A stretch of DNA of 64,000 nucleotides from Strigamia acuminata (lineage: Eukaryota; Arthropoda; Chilopoda; Geophilomorpha; Linotaeniidae): the NCBI GenBank assembly GCA_949358305.1, contig OX442316.1:18042001-18106000 (forward strand). Direction: 5' to 3'. The position numbers and the translations under genes were made by a program. Below the pieces are notes generated by a model. That model had not been told where the DNA came from, did no database searches, and saw only the letters and a program-made list of their open reading frames with translations. Each line of letters opens with the position of its first letter. Position 1 is the stretch's first letter. Shown here in pieces: positions 33,029-43,985 of this stretch.

Positions 33029-34790
33029 GACCACCTATTTTGCGCCACCATTCTCTTTGCGCAATTAAACCAACAAATCACCACCAACAGTGTCTTTCAT
33101 CATTTCTGCTCATCAGACGGTATAGGAATATTTCCTTACAGCGCCCGTGTAAAATTTCTCATCTGAGTTACGGAACTGGTCTTATTCTCATCCTCACATA
33201 TGAGCCGGAAATTAAAAGTATTTCATCTTAGCTATTCGTTCAAGTGCCCCGAGAACAACTCCTTATAGCGCCCGCCTAAAATTTCTCTACGGAGTTGCGG
33301 AACTGGTTTTGTTTCTCGCCACCATGATGGATGCGAGTGAAATATTTCATCATAAAAATTCATCTTACACGTCCTAGAGCATCAATTTCTTATAGCGCCC
33401 TCCTAAAATTTCTCTACGGAGTTGAGGAACTGATTTTGTGTTCTAGCCGTTGTATTTGTGTTTCTCATCATCATCATTTTGTGTTAAGTGTTTTTCAACA
33501 AGTGTAGTATTCCACGGACTGCTGGAAACATTTATTGCGCAAATTTATCTGATCTTCATCACCGCTGGATAAGTGCTCCAAAAGTGAAGTGTTAATTTTA
33601 TTATGTTTATTTTTAAAATACTTTAGCATGAACAGTTAGCCGAACAATTACGAGACTTTTATTTGCTATAGTGTTTTCTCCATTATTATTGTTTCCATTA
33701 TTATAATTTAATTATATTGTGATATTTTTGAATTTAAATCCTGACTTATTCCAGAAATTATTCTGATTTTTAGAATTCCTCAAAATTGAGATGATTAAGT
33801 TTAATTTTAGTTTGTATTATTTGAATTACTGGAATAGGTCATGATAATGATAATTATTTGTGATACTCTTAATGGTGATATATTAGTGTGATTTCTTCAA
33901 ATTTAGTATTTATTCAATTCTCATAATACCTAATATTTCTAACTGTGATAATTTTCCCGTGGCAACCGGTCCGGTTGTGCATGAGGATACCTTCATCCCC
34001 ATTTTTATTATTTCCCTTTAATGATTCCAAATAGTGTCATATTTATATTTTTTGTTTATCGCGCCAACATTGCGCAAATTTTCATATTTTATGTTTATTT
34101 CTCCTATCATTCCTTATATACCTACCTGATGTTAAGTCTACATACATGTATGGTATCCCTTACCTTGTTTTGTTTTGCGCATTCATTTGCGCCATTTTCC
34201 TAAAAAAAAGGTATCCAATCCGAATAAAACCCCCTGTTCGTAAGATAAACTCTCTTGTGACGTTCTTTATTTGTATTATTTTTCGTGTTTAAAATTTATC
34301 CGCGTAGAAATTTATTGCTTCGTTTTACAAAGCAAATGGGTAAAATATTTTTATTGTGATGACTTAAATTGAAAGTGTATAGCCTCAAGTCCGTCCTATC
34401 CTAAAAAATTTAGTCCATGTCCTCCCGTGAGTGTCGCGTGTTTAGTTAGTCTTGTCTTCGTCCTTCAAAATTGTTTAATCTTTATTCGATGAGTTTTATA
34501 CGATTTATTTAAAAAGTTTGTTTATTTTTTGATTTATAATTTTCATTTACAAGTCGGTCGGTAGATTTATTCTCAAGCTTCCTGATGAGTTAATTTTTGT
34601 TATTATTATTATCTGGTGACGACCCCTAAATTCTCATAATCATCATATTTAGTCAAGATCTTATTTAATCAAGAGTATGTTAGTCTAGACATTTGTTTCA
34701 CATATTTAACCAAGATTGTATTTATTGTTGTATTGTTTTGAGTGAGTCTCTCTCTCTTTGCCTTTATTTCAACAACTATAATAAAGGTTT
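33029..34790. other. Element 1 3' untranslated region
   Basis: About 1.8 kb without a supported gene. It begins with three imperfect repeats of about 120 bp (33110-33451, listed separately), continues AT-rich, and ends at the polypurine tract. The element's tgcgca word is also frequent in this non-coding part. Confidence 0.6.
33110..33451 (+). repeat. Three imperfect repeats of about 120 bp in the 3' region of element 1
   Basis: The core tatagcgccc...taaaatttctctacggagttg.ggaactg occurs at about 33140, 33263 and 33393, each followed by a catcat- or gttt-rich stretch. Spacing is about 123-130 bases. Substitutions cluster outside the core, so the core may be a retained signal. Confidence 0.65.
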
Positions 34791-34803
34791 AAGGGGAGGG
34801 GGA
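34791..34803 (+). promoter_or_regulatory. Polypurine tract of element 1
   Basis: An aaggggaggggga tract directly abuts the TG of the LTR, as expected for the plus-strand primer of an LTR retrotransposon. Confidence 0.8.
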
Positions 34804-35476
34804 TGTCACGGGCACGTCTACCCGCCTATTTTTATTTTAGAATAACCCAATCTTATTTCTTATAATATTTTCTTGTTTCTCTCACTCGTGATGATTCATC
34901 TCGCTTACTCATCTTCAGTTAATGAATGCGCAATCTGGATGATGCGCATATCATTATTTCTACAATTGAACTCTTATTTTCACCTTTCCACCCCCTTCTC
35001 TAATTGATCTGACCAGTCACATGACTGAGTCTTCTTCTTTCCAATCATCCTAAGTTTAATCACTTCTTCTTATGCTCTCTACTGGATAACACCATTCTCC
35101 TTTAGTAACATTTAGATTTAGTCCTCTATTATTTGCGCCTTCAATAAGCGCTCCTACATCTAACCCTATTGCGCTATTTTCCAAGCCGACATCTTTTATA
35201 TTATCACTGCCCGATGATATCCCCTTCCCACTTTAGGTTTATATCATCGTGCTTCCATTCTTTTATGCCTACAAACACCCGTCGTAAGCAAGGAACTGTC
35301 CAATATAAATTATGTTAGTCAAACGCGAGTATTAGGTTTCCTGAGTTTCTGGATGTCCACATTTGAAGGAAACAACGTTTAGGGAAATCTACGAACTTTG
35401 CCCATTACTATTGCGCGAATTAGTTTTTGCGCGATATTGTTTAGAATTAATTATACCAACAGAATTAATCGTGACA
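34804..35476 (+). mobile_element. 3' LTR of element 1 (673 bp)
   Basis: Begins tgtcac directly after the polypurine tract and ends gtgaca, a perfect 6-bp terminal inverted repeat with the TG...CA ends typical of LTRs. The internal sequence is non-coding. The right end is inferred from the terminal repeat because no second LTR is available for comparison. Confidence 0.7.
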
Positions 35477-37416
35477 GTTTGTTTTTTTTTTTCCTGGAAA
35501 TATTCAAATGTGTTTATTTAAATTTTTTGTTAAAGTCGAGAATTAATTTGAAAACCCCCGTGGAATATGAAGACGGCAAAATTGAATTGACATTGAGTCA
35601 CTAAAGGTGAAAATGAAATTAGAAACTTAAAAACGCCAAAATGTGATCAAAATTGTGACAATAATCCAACTGATTCTTCAAAAAATCGATTTTTTTCTTC
35701 TTTTTCGTTCCTTTCTTTTCTTTTCTTCAAAATTTGATGAAAATAATATTTTTTTTTGGGCGTGTCTTTCACAAATGTTGAGATGGGTCCCTTTAAAATA
35801 CAACCACTCCCAATGCAACTCACGCGCCCTTGAATCGTTCATCATGCACTTCCTTAGCGAGATATAGAATGAAGGCAGGTTAATGAAGTTGTGTAATTAT
35901 CGTTGCCTTCTTCCTTCCTTTTCCCTCGTCTGCGCTTTGTACTCTCTGCGAGAATTTAGCAGCGAAAAAAACACTGAATCTCAGGTGTATTTATCTCACT
36001 TTATTTTGGATAAGTGCACTGCTCTAAAGGGAATTTGTGCCCACGCTAACAAAAGTTGCTGAAGCGGTGGAAAATGTTTGAAATCATAACTGCAGAATTG
36101 TAATGGCGGACCACGGTTGACTCAGTTCTTGGGGTAATGAAATTCTCTCACGAAATTTTTTTTAAATTTTATTTTATATAAATATAATGAAAATTACTCG
36201 TGAGGTTGTTATACGCTTGTGATATCAGCAGTTACTGGATACAATTTGTTAAACCAACAAACTGTTTAATCAGGCTGATTGGATCTGTCTTTTACTGTGT
36301 ACTTTGAATGTTTCAATGATTTTCCAATTTCAACCAATCGAGTAGCGACGAAGAAACAAAACAAACGAATAAACAAAGTTTTAGGAGGATTTGAGAAGAA
36401 ATATTTAATTATTTATGGTTTATAACGGGGGGTTTTAACTCTTGGAGGCACAAGGCTATACGGATTTATTGACAAGCTGTTTCTTTAATAGGAAATTTTT
36501 TTTCCTATCCATTTTTTTTCGCTGAAAATTTGTGTACGTTAATCGCAATACAATGTGCATAGTACGATGTTTTCTCAAAAGGTGTCGTTATTTTTTAAAA
36601 TGGCGGAGGCACAGTTGTCGGTTGTGGAACATAAGAACATTTTAAAGTGGTATTTCAAATTGGAGAATGTTATTAAGTTCCAACGACAATAGTGAGTTTG
36701 TATGAGCTTGTAACTCATAATTATAAGGAATAATTGGCAACCGCAAACTCCCTATTGGATGCGTAAGTTTGCACCACCGAGAGACAAATAAAGAAGATAC
36801 GATGCACCTTTTGAGTTAGAACTTAGCCTGTGAGTTAGACTATTTTGGGAAGGTGTAATGATATTCTGAACAATAGTGAAAGTGGGAAAGGTCGAGAACC
36901 AGAGGTTTAAACGGTGAAAAAGAAAGAGAAAGTTGTGCTTTTCCGTCAGGTTCAATGGTTGTGCAGAGAAGCCCTTGGACCGTTTTTGGTCTGCGAATGA
37001 AAATTGAAAAGTTGTATCGTCTCTGTCGCACACCGCAGGCGGTAACTTTTGAAATATGTGTCATGCATGGAAAACGATGCCGAAGGGATTATATATAGTC
37101 GAGCTAATACGTTGAGTTTGCATAACGTAGCAATTAGTTGTTAGGTTTCCTCAAGGGACCAAGTAATCCTGGCGGATGAGAAAGCGAAGATTGTGTCGAG
37201 CTCGAGCCGAGGAAAAGCCGGGAAAATCAATAAAGTGTAGCAGTGCGGTGCAAAAGACTCGTCTCAGACCGAATGGTGTTACTTCCACCTTTTGGTTCAA
37301 CTAATCGACAATGCCATCAAGCTGCACATTCATCCCCTTCCACCGTCGGTCGAGTTGAGAGGTGCAGTGACCAATAACCGTCGCCCTAGAACCAACCGAT
37401 CAGTCAACCACGGGGC
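35477..37416. other. Non-coding stretch without a supported gene
   Basis: AT-rich with several long T runs. A TATA-like ttatatata at about 37089 is followed by a moderately GC-rich 300-base segment containing aataaa (about 37230). This could be a promoter, a first exon or an old LTR, but no second copy or ORF supports any of these. Confidence 0.4.
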
Positions 37417-37785
37417 TAGCCTACCTTATTATTTTGACATGTTTTGGTCAATAGATGGCGCTGATTACTAAAACCAAATCACCTACAATATTATCACACA
37501 CTAGAAAGTAGTGCATAAAAGGGGTTCCAACTTAATCCTTTCTTGGAATTAAAAGGGGTTGTGGGTATTAAAGGGGTCAAGTGTTTTTTATTTAAAAAAT
37601 AAATAAATGCTATTCAGAATAAACTTTTGGCCAGAATTTTGATTTTTCAGTTGTGATAAAAAAAAATAGATTTTAATAAAAAAAATTTAATGTAATAATT
37701 TTGATTTTTTCAAAGGTTAATTACAATTATTATTGGCAAATAGTCGTGAATTTGCACAACTTTGCTGTGTATTTGCCGTGATTTT

Positions 37786-38460
37786 CTGGCAAATTTATCG
37801 TGAATTTGCGGAAAATTTGCTGTGAATTTGCGGAATATTTGCTGTGAATTTAGGGCAAGTTTACTTTGAATTTGCGGCGAATTTGGGACGAATTTGCGGC
37901 AAGTTTGGGACGTATTTGGGGCGAATTTGTGGCAAATTTGCGATGAATTTGGGGCGCATTTGCGGCAAGTTTGGGGCGAATTTGCTGCAAATTTGCGGCG
38001 AATTTGCGGCGAATTTGCGGCGAATTTGCGGCGAATTTGCGGCAAGTTTGGGGCGAATTTGCGGCAAGTTTGGGGCGAATTTGCGGCAAGTTTGGGGCGA
38101 ATTTGCGGCAAGTTTGGGACGTATTTGCCGTGAATTTGTGGCAAATTTGCGGCGAATTTGCGACGAATTTGGGGCGAATTTGCGGCAAGTTTGGGGCCAA
38201 TTTGCGGCAAGTTTGGGGCCAATTTGCGGCAAGTTTGGAGCGAATTTGCCGTGAATTTGTGGCAAATTTGCGGCGAATTTGGGGCGAATTTGCGACGAAT
38301 TTGGGGCGAATTTGCGGCAAGTTTGGGGCGAATTTGCGGCAAGTTTGGGGCGAATTTGCGGCAAGTTTGGGACGTATTTGCCGTGAATTTGTGGCAAATT
38401 TGGGGCGAATTTGCGGCGAATTTGCCGTGAATTTGCCGTGAATTTGCCGTGATTTGATGC
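37786..38460. repeat. 11-bp tandem array (aatttgcggcg / agtttggggcg), 50-60 units
   Basis: Units aatttgcggcg, aatttgcggca and agtttggggcg alternate, often as 22-bp pairs, with tgaatttgccg variants. Because 11 is not a multiple of 3 and no unit contains a stop in any register on either strand, long open frames exist in all six frames (up to 250 codons on the - strand). They are repeat artefacts. Confidence 0.9.
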
Positions 38461-38574
38461 AAATTTGGGTCAGATTATGTACAATTTTGAAACGATTTGT
38501 TGCGACTTTTGGGAAACTTCTTGCCCATTCTTATTGGCAAGAAGTTGTGATAATTTATATGATTTCACGTGAGT

Positions 38575-38720
38575 TTATTCGATACATTTACAATTTGAAA
38601 TGAATTTATTCAAAATATTTACAATTTGAAATAAATTTATTCAAAATATTTCCAATTTGAAATGAATTTATTCAAAATATTTACAATTTGAAATGAATTT
38701 ATTCAAAATATTTATGAATT
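38575..38720. repeat. 31-bp AT-rich tandem array
   Basis: About four and a half copies of a 31-bp unit (tttacaatttgaaatgaatttattcaaaata is the consensus in two parts) with one or two substitutions each. Confidence 0.85.
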
Positions 38721-38751
38721 TCCATTACTTTATTAGATATTTTTACAATTT

Positions 38752-38988
38752 TTACTTTTTGCGTTTCCTATCTTGCTTTGGCTGTATATTTTCATTACCC
38801 GTTGTTTGGTGATTGTTTTCTTCTGTTTGCTCATCAATTATTTCGTCTTGATTTCTTTTCTTTTGTAATGCAATATTTTTATTTTCTTTCTGTTTGGTTT
38901 GAGCATTTAGAATATAGTCAGGGTCTCGTATCGGCATATTCCTTGTATGCCTGGGGTCCACAATTTCGGGCAACAAACAGTTCACGGC
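38752..38988 (-). pseudogene. Possible C-terminal tail of a decayed polyprotein
   Basis: A 78-codon open frame directly after a stop codon, without an ATG near its start. The first part (VDPRHTRNMPIRDPDYIL) has the look of the tail that follows the integrase in some Gypsy-type Pol proteins, and the rest is Lys/Glu/Gln/Asn-rich, ending in RKRKK. There is no other domain nearby. It could equally be chance. Confidence 0.15.
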
Positions 38989-39023
38989 TTATTGCCGCAT
39001 ATTCACAGCATATTTGTTGCCAA

Positions 39024-39285
39024 ACATCTCATAAATATTGGCCAAAAATCGCTTTGAAACTGGCCAAAAAGCGCCTGAAAACAGACCCGAAACGCATAAA
39101 AAATGGCCAAAAATTGGAAGAAATCTTGCCCAAAATCGTATGACATTTGGTACAAAAACAAATAAAATCTTTGACAAAATTTTTATATCTTTATTTCTGT
39201 CTTGCCTAAAAATCGTATAAAATATTCCCAAAAATCGCACCAGAATTGGTGGTCAAACATCGCATAAATATTGGCCAAAAAGCGC
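39024..39285 (+). repeat. Two copies of a catcataaatattggccaaaaa repeat
   Basis: The block aaacatc.cataaatattggccaaaaa recurs about 232 bp apart (39024 and 39256), with related gccaaaaa(t/g)cgc words between. It is part of the same family of loose caaa/ggcc repeats as the following arrays. Confidence 0.55.
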
Positions 39286-39289
39286 ATGA

Positions 39290-40170
39290 AAACAGCTGTT
39301 GTGACCATCGCTGCCATACAACGCGTGTGTGTTGCAATTTGTGCAATTTGTGTTTTGTTTGGTGATTTTTATTAAAATTTATAAATATAAATATACAAAT
39401 GCATTTGCAATTTTTTTTTACGGAAATTAGTAGAAAACCGGCCGACAGTAGACAGCTGATGGCCGCGACAGCTGACTGCCGACAGTCGACGTCCAACAGT
39501 CGAAAACGTATGGCCAACATCGAAAACGTACGGCCGCAAATTCGTGTCAAATTTGCCGCCAATCTCAAACAAATTCCCCGCCAATCTCAAACAAATTTCC
39601 CTCAAAAACGTGTCAAATTTGCCGCCAATCTCAAACAAATTCCCCTCAAAAACGTGTCAAATTTGCGCAAAAACGTGTCAAATTTGCCGCCAATCTCAAA
39701 CAAATTCCCCGCCAATCTCAAACAAATTTCCCTCAAAAACGTGTCAAATTTGCCGCCAATCTCCAACAAATTCCCCTCAAAAACGTGTCAAATTTGCCGC
39801 CAATCTCCAACAAATTCCCCGCCAATCTCAAACAAATTCCCCTCAAATTCCCCTGCAAACACCTATAAAATTTGCCGGAAAAACGTGTCGCATGAAAACT
39901 GGCCAAAACTCGCATGAAAACTAGCCAAAAAGTGCATAAAAACAGCTGTCGACAGTCGACGTCCAACAGTCGAAAACGTATGGCCCGCCAATCTCAAACA
40001 AATTCCCCGCCAATCGGCAGTCAGCTGTCGTGACCATCGCTGCCATACACCGAGTGTGTGTTGCAATTTGTGCAATTTATGTTTTGTTTCGTGATTTTTA
40101 TTACAATTTATAAAAAAAAATATATATATACAAATGCCGCGACAGCTGACGGCCGACAGTCGTCGGCCAA
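39290..40170 (+). repeat. Diverged direct repeat of about 730 bp
   Basis: cagctgt.gtgaccatcgctgccataca at 39292 recurs at 40022, and the next 100 bases (ttgcaatttgtgcaattt, gtgatttttatta) match with scattered changes up to the gacagctga words. The first copy contains the caatctcaaacaaatt array, the second only a stub of it. Confidence 0.7.
39540..39860 (+). repeat. Array of caaatttgccgccaatctcaaacaaatt units
   Basis: Alternating modules (gtcaaatttgccgcc, aatctcaaacaaatt, ccccgcc or ccctcaaaaac) are arranged irregularly with a period of 25-55 bp. Two + frames remain open through it; the peptides are repetitive and not protein-like. Confidence 0.75.
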
Positions 40171-40282
40171 CAGTTGAAAACGTATGGCTGACATCGAAAA
40201 CGTACGGCCGACATCGAAAACGTACGGCCGACAGTCGAAAGCTGACGGTCGACAGTCAAAAACGTACGGCCGACAGTCAATG
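40130..40282 (+). repeat. Array of cgacagtcgaaaacgtacggc words
   Basis: Six to seven repeats of (g)ccgacagtcgaaaacgtacgg-type units of about 20-22 bp, related to the shorter cluster at 39440-39535 and 39950-39985. Confidence 0.7.
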
Positions 40283-40284
40283 TA

Positions 40285-40404
40285 GTGATTGCCAAAGAAA
40301 TGAGCGGTGACGAAGTGATTGCCAAAGAAATGAGCGGTGACGAAGTGATTGCCAAAGCAATGATTGGCGACGAAGAGATTGACGATGAAATGATGGCGCC
40401 GAAG
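40285..40404 (+). repeat. 30-bp in-frame repeat encoding VIAKEMSGDE-like decapeptides
   Basis: Three 30-bp copies start at 40285, 40315 and 40345, and a fourth diverged one at 40375. As the period is a multiple of 3 the decapeptide VIAKEMSGDE is repeated in one frame and ends at a TAA (40405-40407). The frame is only about 55 codons long back to a TGA and has no upstream ATG, so it is at best a remnant. Confidence 0.6.
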
Positions 40405-41161
40405 TAATCCATCAATAAATTTGGGTGAAAATTTAGGGTTTTTTTTGGTTAGGCATCGAAATAATCGGCACCAAAGTGACCCGACATCCAAAAATATGAC
40501 CCAGAATTAAAATAATATAAAATTTCAAATAAATAAATTACTTTTTAGTTTTTGGTAAGCCATAAAACTTTTTTAAGTGGTTACAGGTCCTCTTCTTTCG
40601 CCGAGCACTTTGCCAGATTCTTGCTTTTGTACTTTTTCTTTTTGACATTTTTTATGATTGCAATGGTCGTATTGAATCAAAAGAAAAAAAAATGATCTGT
40701 GAAATCATATGACTGAAAAATCACATGACTAAAAAATCACGTGACTAAATCATATTCCTACGCATGCTAAAGTAGTGTATCGGTACACTTCACTAATAGG
40801 TGGCAGCACAATCACATCTAAAACATTTGCTTCGTAATTTCAAGTTTACAGTAACAATTTCAAAAATTTTCATAAATAAAAATTAATGCAACATATAAAA
40901 TTGTTTTATCTAGGTTTCTATTACTTCTATTTTTAAAAAAAATAAAATTTTTTTTTTTAAAATCATGTTCTAATTTTAATGATTGAAAAACAAATTGAAC
41001 AAATATCACAAATGTAACATAATATAAACATTCAGTTTATTAATTAGTATTTAGAAAAAAAAAAAAGAAAAAAAAATATGCAATAGTCATTTAGCTATGA
41101 CGAAACTAAGACCGCCTTGTAGCATCAGAAAACAGGCAAGATGGCGGGTAGGCTAGCCCCT

Positions 41162-41263
41162 TAAATGCTTTTGCTCTTTTTTTCTCTTCTCTTCTTCGCT
41201 GGTTTGAAAGGTCAGTGGCAAATTTGTGATTTCTTTTCATCTTTTCGGATGGTGCAATTAGTT
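41162..41263. other. Pyrimidine-rich spacer
   Basis: T/C-rich stretch directly after the inverted repeat end. Nothing else is visible. Confidence 0.4.
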
Positions 41264-43985
41264 AATTGAATTATGAAAATAAAACCGTAGGCGTTTGGAA
41301 TTACGAGTTATAAATGTAAACAACATTGTTGTTTGCGATGAACTTGTTCTGGTTGAAGAATTATTAAGATGCCTGTTTGTTTAGTTTCTCTTTTGTTGAT
41401 TAAAATAACAAGATTTGGAGGTTTTCTTATTAAATTAAAGGTCATTTTAATTCTGGGCAAGTAGGAGGAGTGTTTTAGCAGTTTTTAATTTCATTATTAA
41501 ATGCTTTAGTGTGTTTTCTTTTGTTTGTTCAATTTATCCTGCGGACCAATCCGAGTTGTTTTGAAATGGAGGTGGAACGAGCTCAATGTGTAAATTTCAA
41601 TCTTGAAGACGGTAATATATATTACCAGGACCAGGCGTATAATATTCTCGATCATTACAAACATTATAAGTATTGTAACTGCCAAATGTTTCTCATAACC
41701 GTTATGACCGAGTTATGACATTGATATTGTTAGGCTTCGCCCCACCAGGTGCCGTGCCAACGCACTTTCTAACATTTGGATTGCCCAATCAACCAATAAG
41801 ACTCTTTTCGTTAATCCTTTTGTAACTACCATCTTGTTTTGGTCAAAATTGCTCGATTTTGGTCTCGTGCAGCCACGGAGAAATAAAAGAAAAAGAAAAA
41901 CTACTCTTTGATTCAAAGCGAAGAATAAAGAGAATTGGACAGCTCTCGAATAAAGTCACTAATCTTCCGTCTCGCTCTTACGAGCAGCGAAGGCGACGCT
42001 GTTGGTTGTCTCAATTGAGTTCTCCGAAGAAGCGAATCTTCTTTTCTAATTCTAATACAGCAGTGAAGAGTCCAGGTCTTGTTCGTGTTTCTAAGAAAAA
42101 CCAGTGGCATCGAGAAGATACAATTTGGACGCCAACAAGATTTTGTTTCTGTTACCGACTTCTAAGAAATCGTTTGGCAAATAATTGTCCTTGACAAGTT
42201 GTCAAGCAGTGGTTGTCAGTGACAACCACTGCTTCAATGAAGACACTTTTTGCATAATGGATCCCGAAATCTCTTACAATCTCTTGTGTAAGTTGTCAAT
42301 TGTCAATTCTCCATTATTTAGTCTACTTATGTAGTGTCATCTAACCCTGTCTCTCCCATGTACAGTTTTAACCCCCAGTTTGAATAAAGCTACCCATAGA
42401 GTATGTGCTCCGAGTCTCTCACTTCAAGAAGTAACGACATCACTAACAAATTGTATTTGCCCTTGAAGATGATTTGTTTGTTGCATTTGACTAAAAAGTT
42501 CAAGTGCAATGTACAGTATAAAATTTCAAAGATGTGAAAAATTGCGTCATGACTATCAAGTTCGGACCTACGAGGAAAATAGGAATTAATTTCAATTTTG
42601 GTTGGTGCAGTGAAACCATCTCAAGGTGAAATTATGCATAAAGGTGTAGGAATTGCTGCTGGTAGTCTGTATTCACATACGTCAGAAGCGGGACTGCGTT
42701 TCTACTCTATTCTCTCGAAGAATTCACTAATTGTCATTGGTCACAATGGTCAGCCATTACTGCTGGGTTCTTTATGCGTCGAAAATGAGTCGCTAAGCTT
42801 AATTTAATTGAAATAGGTCGCTGATCACGCTAGAGCGCCCCTACCAACAATTTCATTTGGACATATACGTTTGTTGCAAGGTCGCCATGTTTGAAGTTAT
42901 TTTCTAGCGAGTGATGTGATTGGTCGAGTTAGTGAACACAGTTTTATGCTTGCATGGCCGTCACATAGTAAAGATAATACATTTAGAAGAGTGTCTTTTT
43001 TACAACATACAAAATATTGATAATTTCTGGTTTTATGTCAAGGACAGTTTTTATTTTTGAAGATTTTTATTTTTTAGACGTATCGTGTGAAAAGTTGATA
43101 CTTAGCTGTCACAGATTGATGCTTGGATTTTTTTTGAAGTGAAAAAAGCATTAAATTATTCAATAAAGATGAGCTTACGAGCTTTTGTTCCTATGCAAAT
43201 GATTGTCTTTCTCGGTGGAAGGTTTTCGGTTTTAATACTCTTTAAATTGGGCTAATGAAAATTTCGACGAAGACATTTTTTTATTTGAATTTTGCTGACT
43301 TTATAAAGGTCTATTAGTTTAGCTTATTGTTTGGATTGGCAGGGATTGGGTGCTTTTCTATTCGTACTTATTTCGATTGATTGTTTTATTAATTTTATTG
43401 GATTTTCTCACGGTTGATGGCGAGTGATTACTGCAAAGGAAGGACAGGGACGAAATTTTAAAGTGACAAATGGAGCAGAAAGGAAAAAAAATGGGGGGGA
43501 TGCAGCGAGACCGAATCAGCCAAATGTTACATTCCTCAAGTTAAAGTGCACAACACGAACTGCTGGAATCATCGATTCGGCTCTAATGTTTGCTTCAATA
43601 AGTAAAGAAAAAAAGTGCAACGCTCGAAATATTTTGTATTGGATAGTTTAGACCGTGCTGTCCTGAATTAATCTGTTTGATAATTAAAATCGACATTATA
43701 GGCGCAGTCATAAAAACCGTTTAATCTTGTTTTTTTTTGTTTTAAAAAAAGAAAAAAAATTTAATATAATGTAATTTTTAAATGTAAAATTTTACAAGTT
43801 AAAAAATGCGTCTTTTTTGATGTTTTCTTTGTAAATAATCTGGTGTGACCCATCATTGGACTTTGACGTTTCCAAGTTCATATTTTTAGGTTAATGATTG
43901 CTCATGTTAATACGATAGGATTTGGTTGAACTTAGCATCGTGTGAACTGATTTAGATTGACAGTTCTGGCTTAATAAATGATTTA
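41264..43985 (+). repeat. First copy of a diverged 2.6-2.7-kb tandem duplication
   Basis: Anchors in common with the second copy: the 41264 block (gaattatgaaaataaa..c.taggcgtttggaatta) with 44036; 42225-42290 (cactttttgcataatgg) with 44860; 42455-42540 with 45480; 43504-43618 with 45776-45890; 43840-43985 with 46333-46620. They occur in the same order with indels between. Several short ORFs look mildly protein-like (for example around 41567-41718 and 42600-42807), but they are not preserved in the other copy. Confidence 0.65.

Larger units (their letters stand above)
26638..35476 (+). mobile_element. Ty3/Gypsy-class LTR retrotransposon, 5'-truncated (element 1)
   Basis: Integrase ORF, second large ORF, long 3' untranslated region, polypurine tract and a 3' LTR are in canonical order. 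The 5' LTR, gag, protease and reverse transcriptase are absent from the window; the left limit coincides with the end of the 17,105-bp repeat at 26768, and coding similarity may extend back to 26638. The missing part may lie upstream of copy 1, outside the window. The word tgcgca is strikingly frequent along the whole element. No target duplication can be checked because the 5' end is missing. Confidence 0.8.
37417..41161. mobile_element. 3.7-kb segment bounded by a 14-bp inverted repeat, possible degenerate DNA transposon
   Basis: ggggctagcctacc at 37417-37430 is the exact reverse complement of ggtaggctagcccc at 41148-41161. Weaker inverted similarity continues inwards for perhaps 50 bases (tttgacatgtttt against ttgcctgtttt, a shared ggcg block). 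No target duplication is visible and there is no transposase ORF. The interior is filled with unrelated short tandem arrays. It could be a decayed or non-autonomous DNA element used as a landing zone for repeats, or a chance match. Confidence 0.4.

Noticed and set aside
37710-38462. 250-codon ORF on the - strand as a gene
   Set aside because: It lies in an 11-bp array that is open in all six frames; the peptide is purely repetitive.
37417-41161. Firm assignment of the inverted-repeat segment to a named DNA transposon superfamily
   Set aside because: The terminal bases and absence of a target duplication fit none clearly, and there is no transposase.
42598-42807. 69-codon ORF with protein-like composition
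   Set aside because: It has no ATG at its start, is not preserved in the second duplication copy and has no recognisable family.
43424-43651. 75-codon ORF over the conserved 115-bp block
   Set aside because: The other duplication copy does not preserve the frame (indels upstream, changed stops), so the conservation is not of a protein in this frame.
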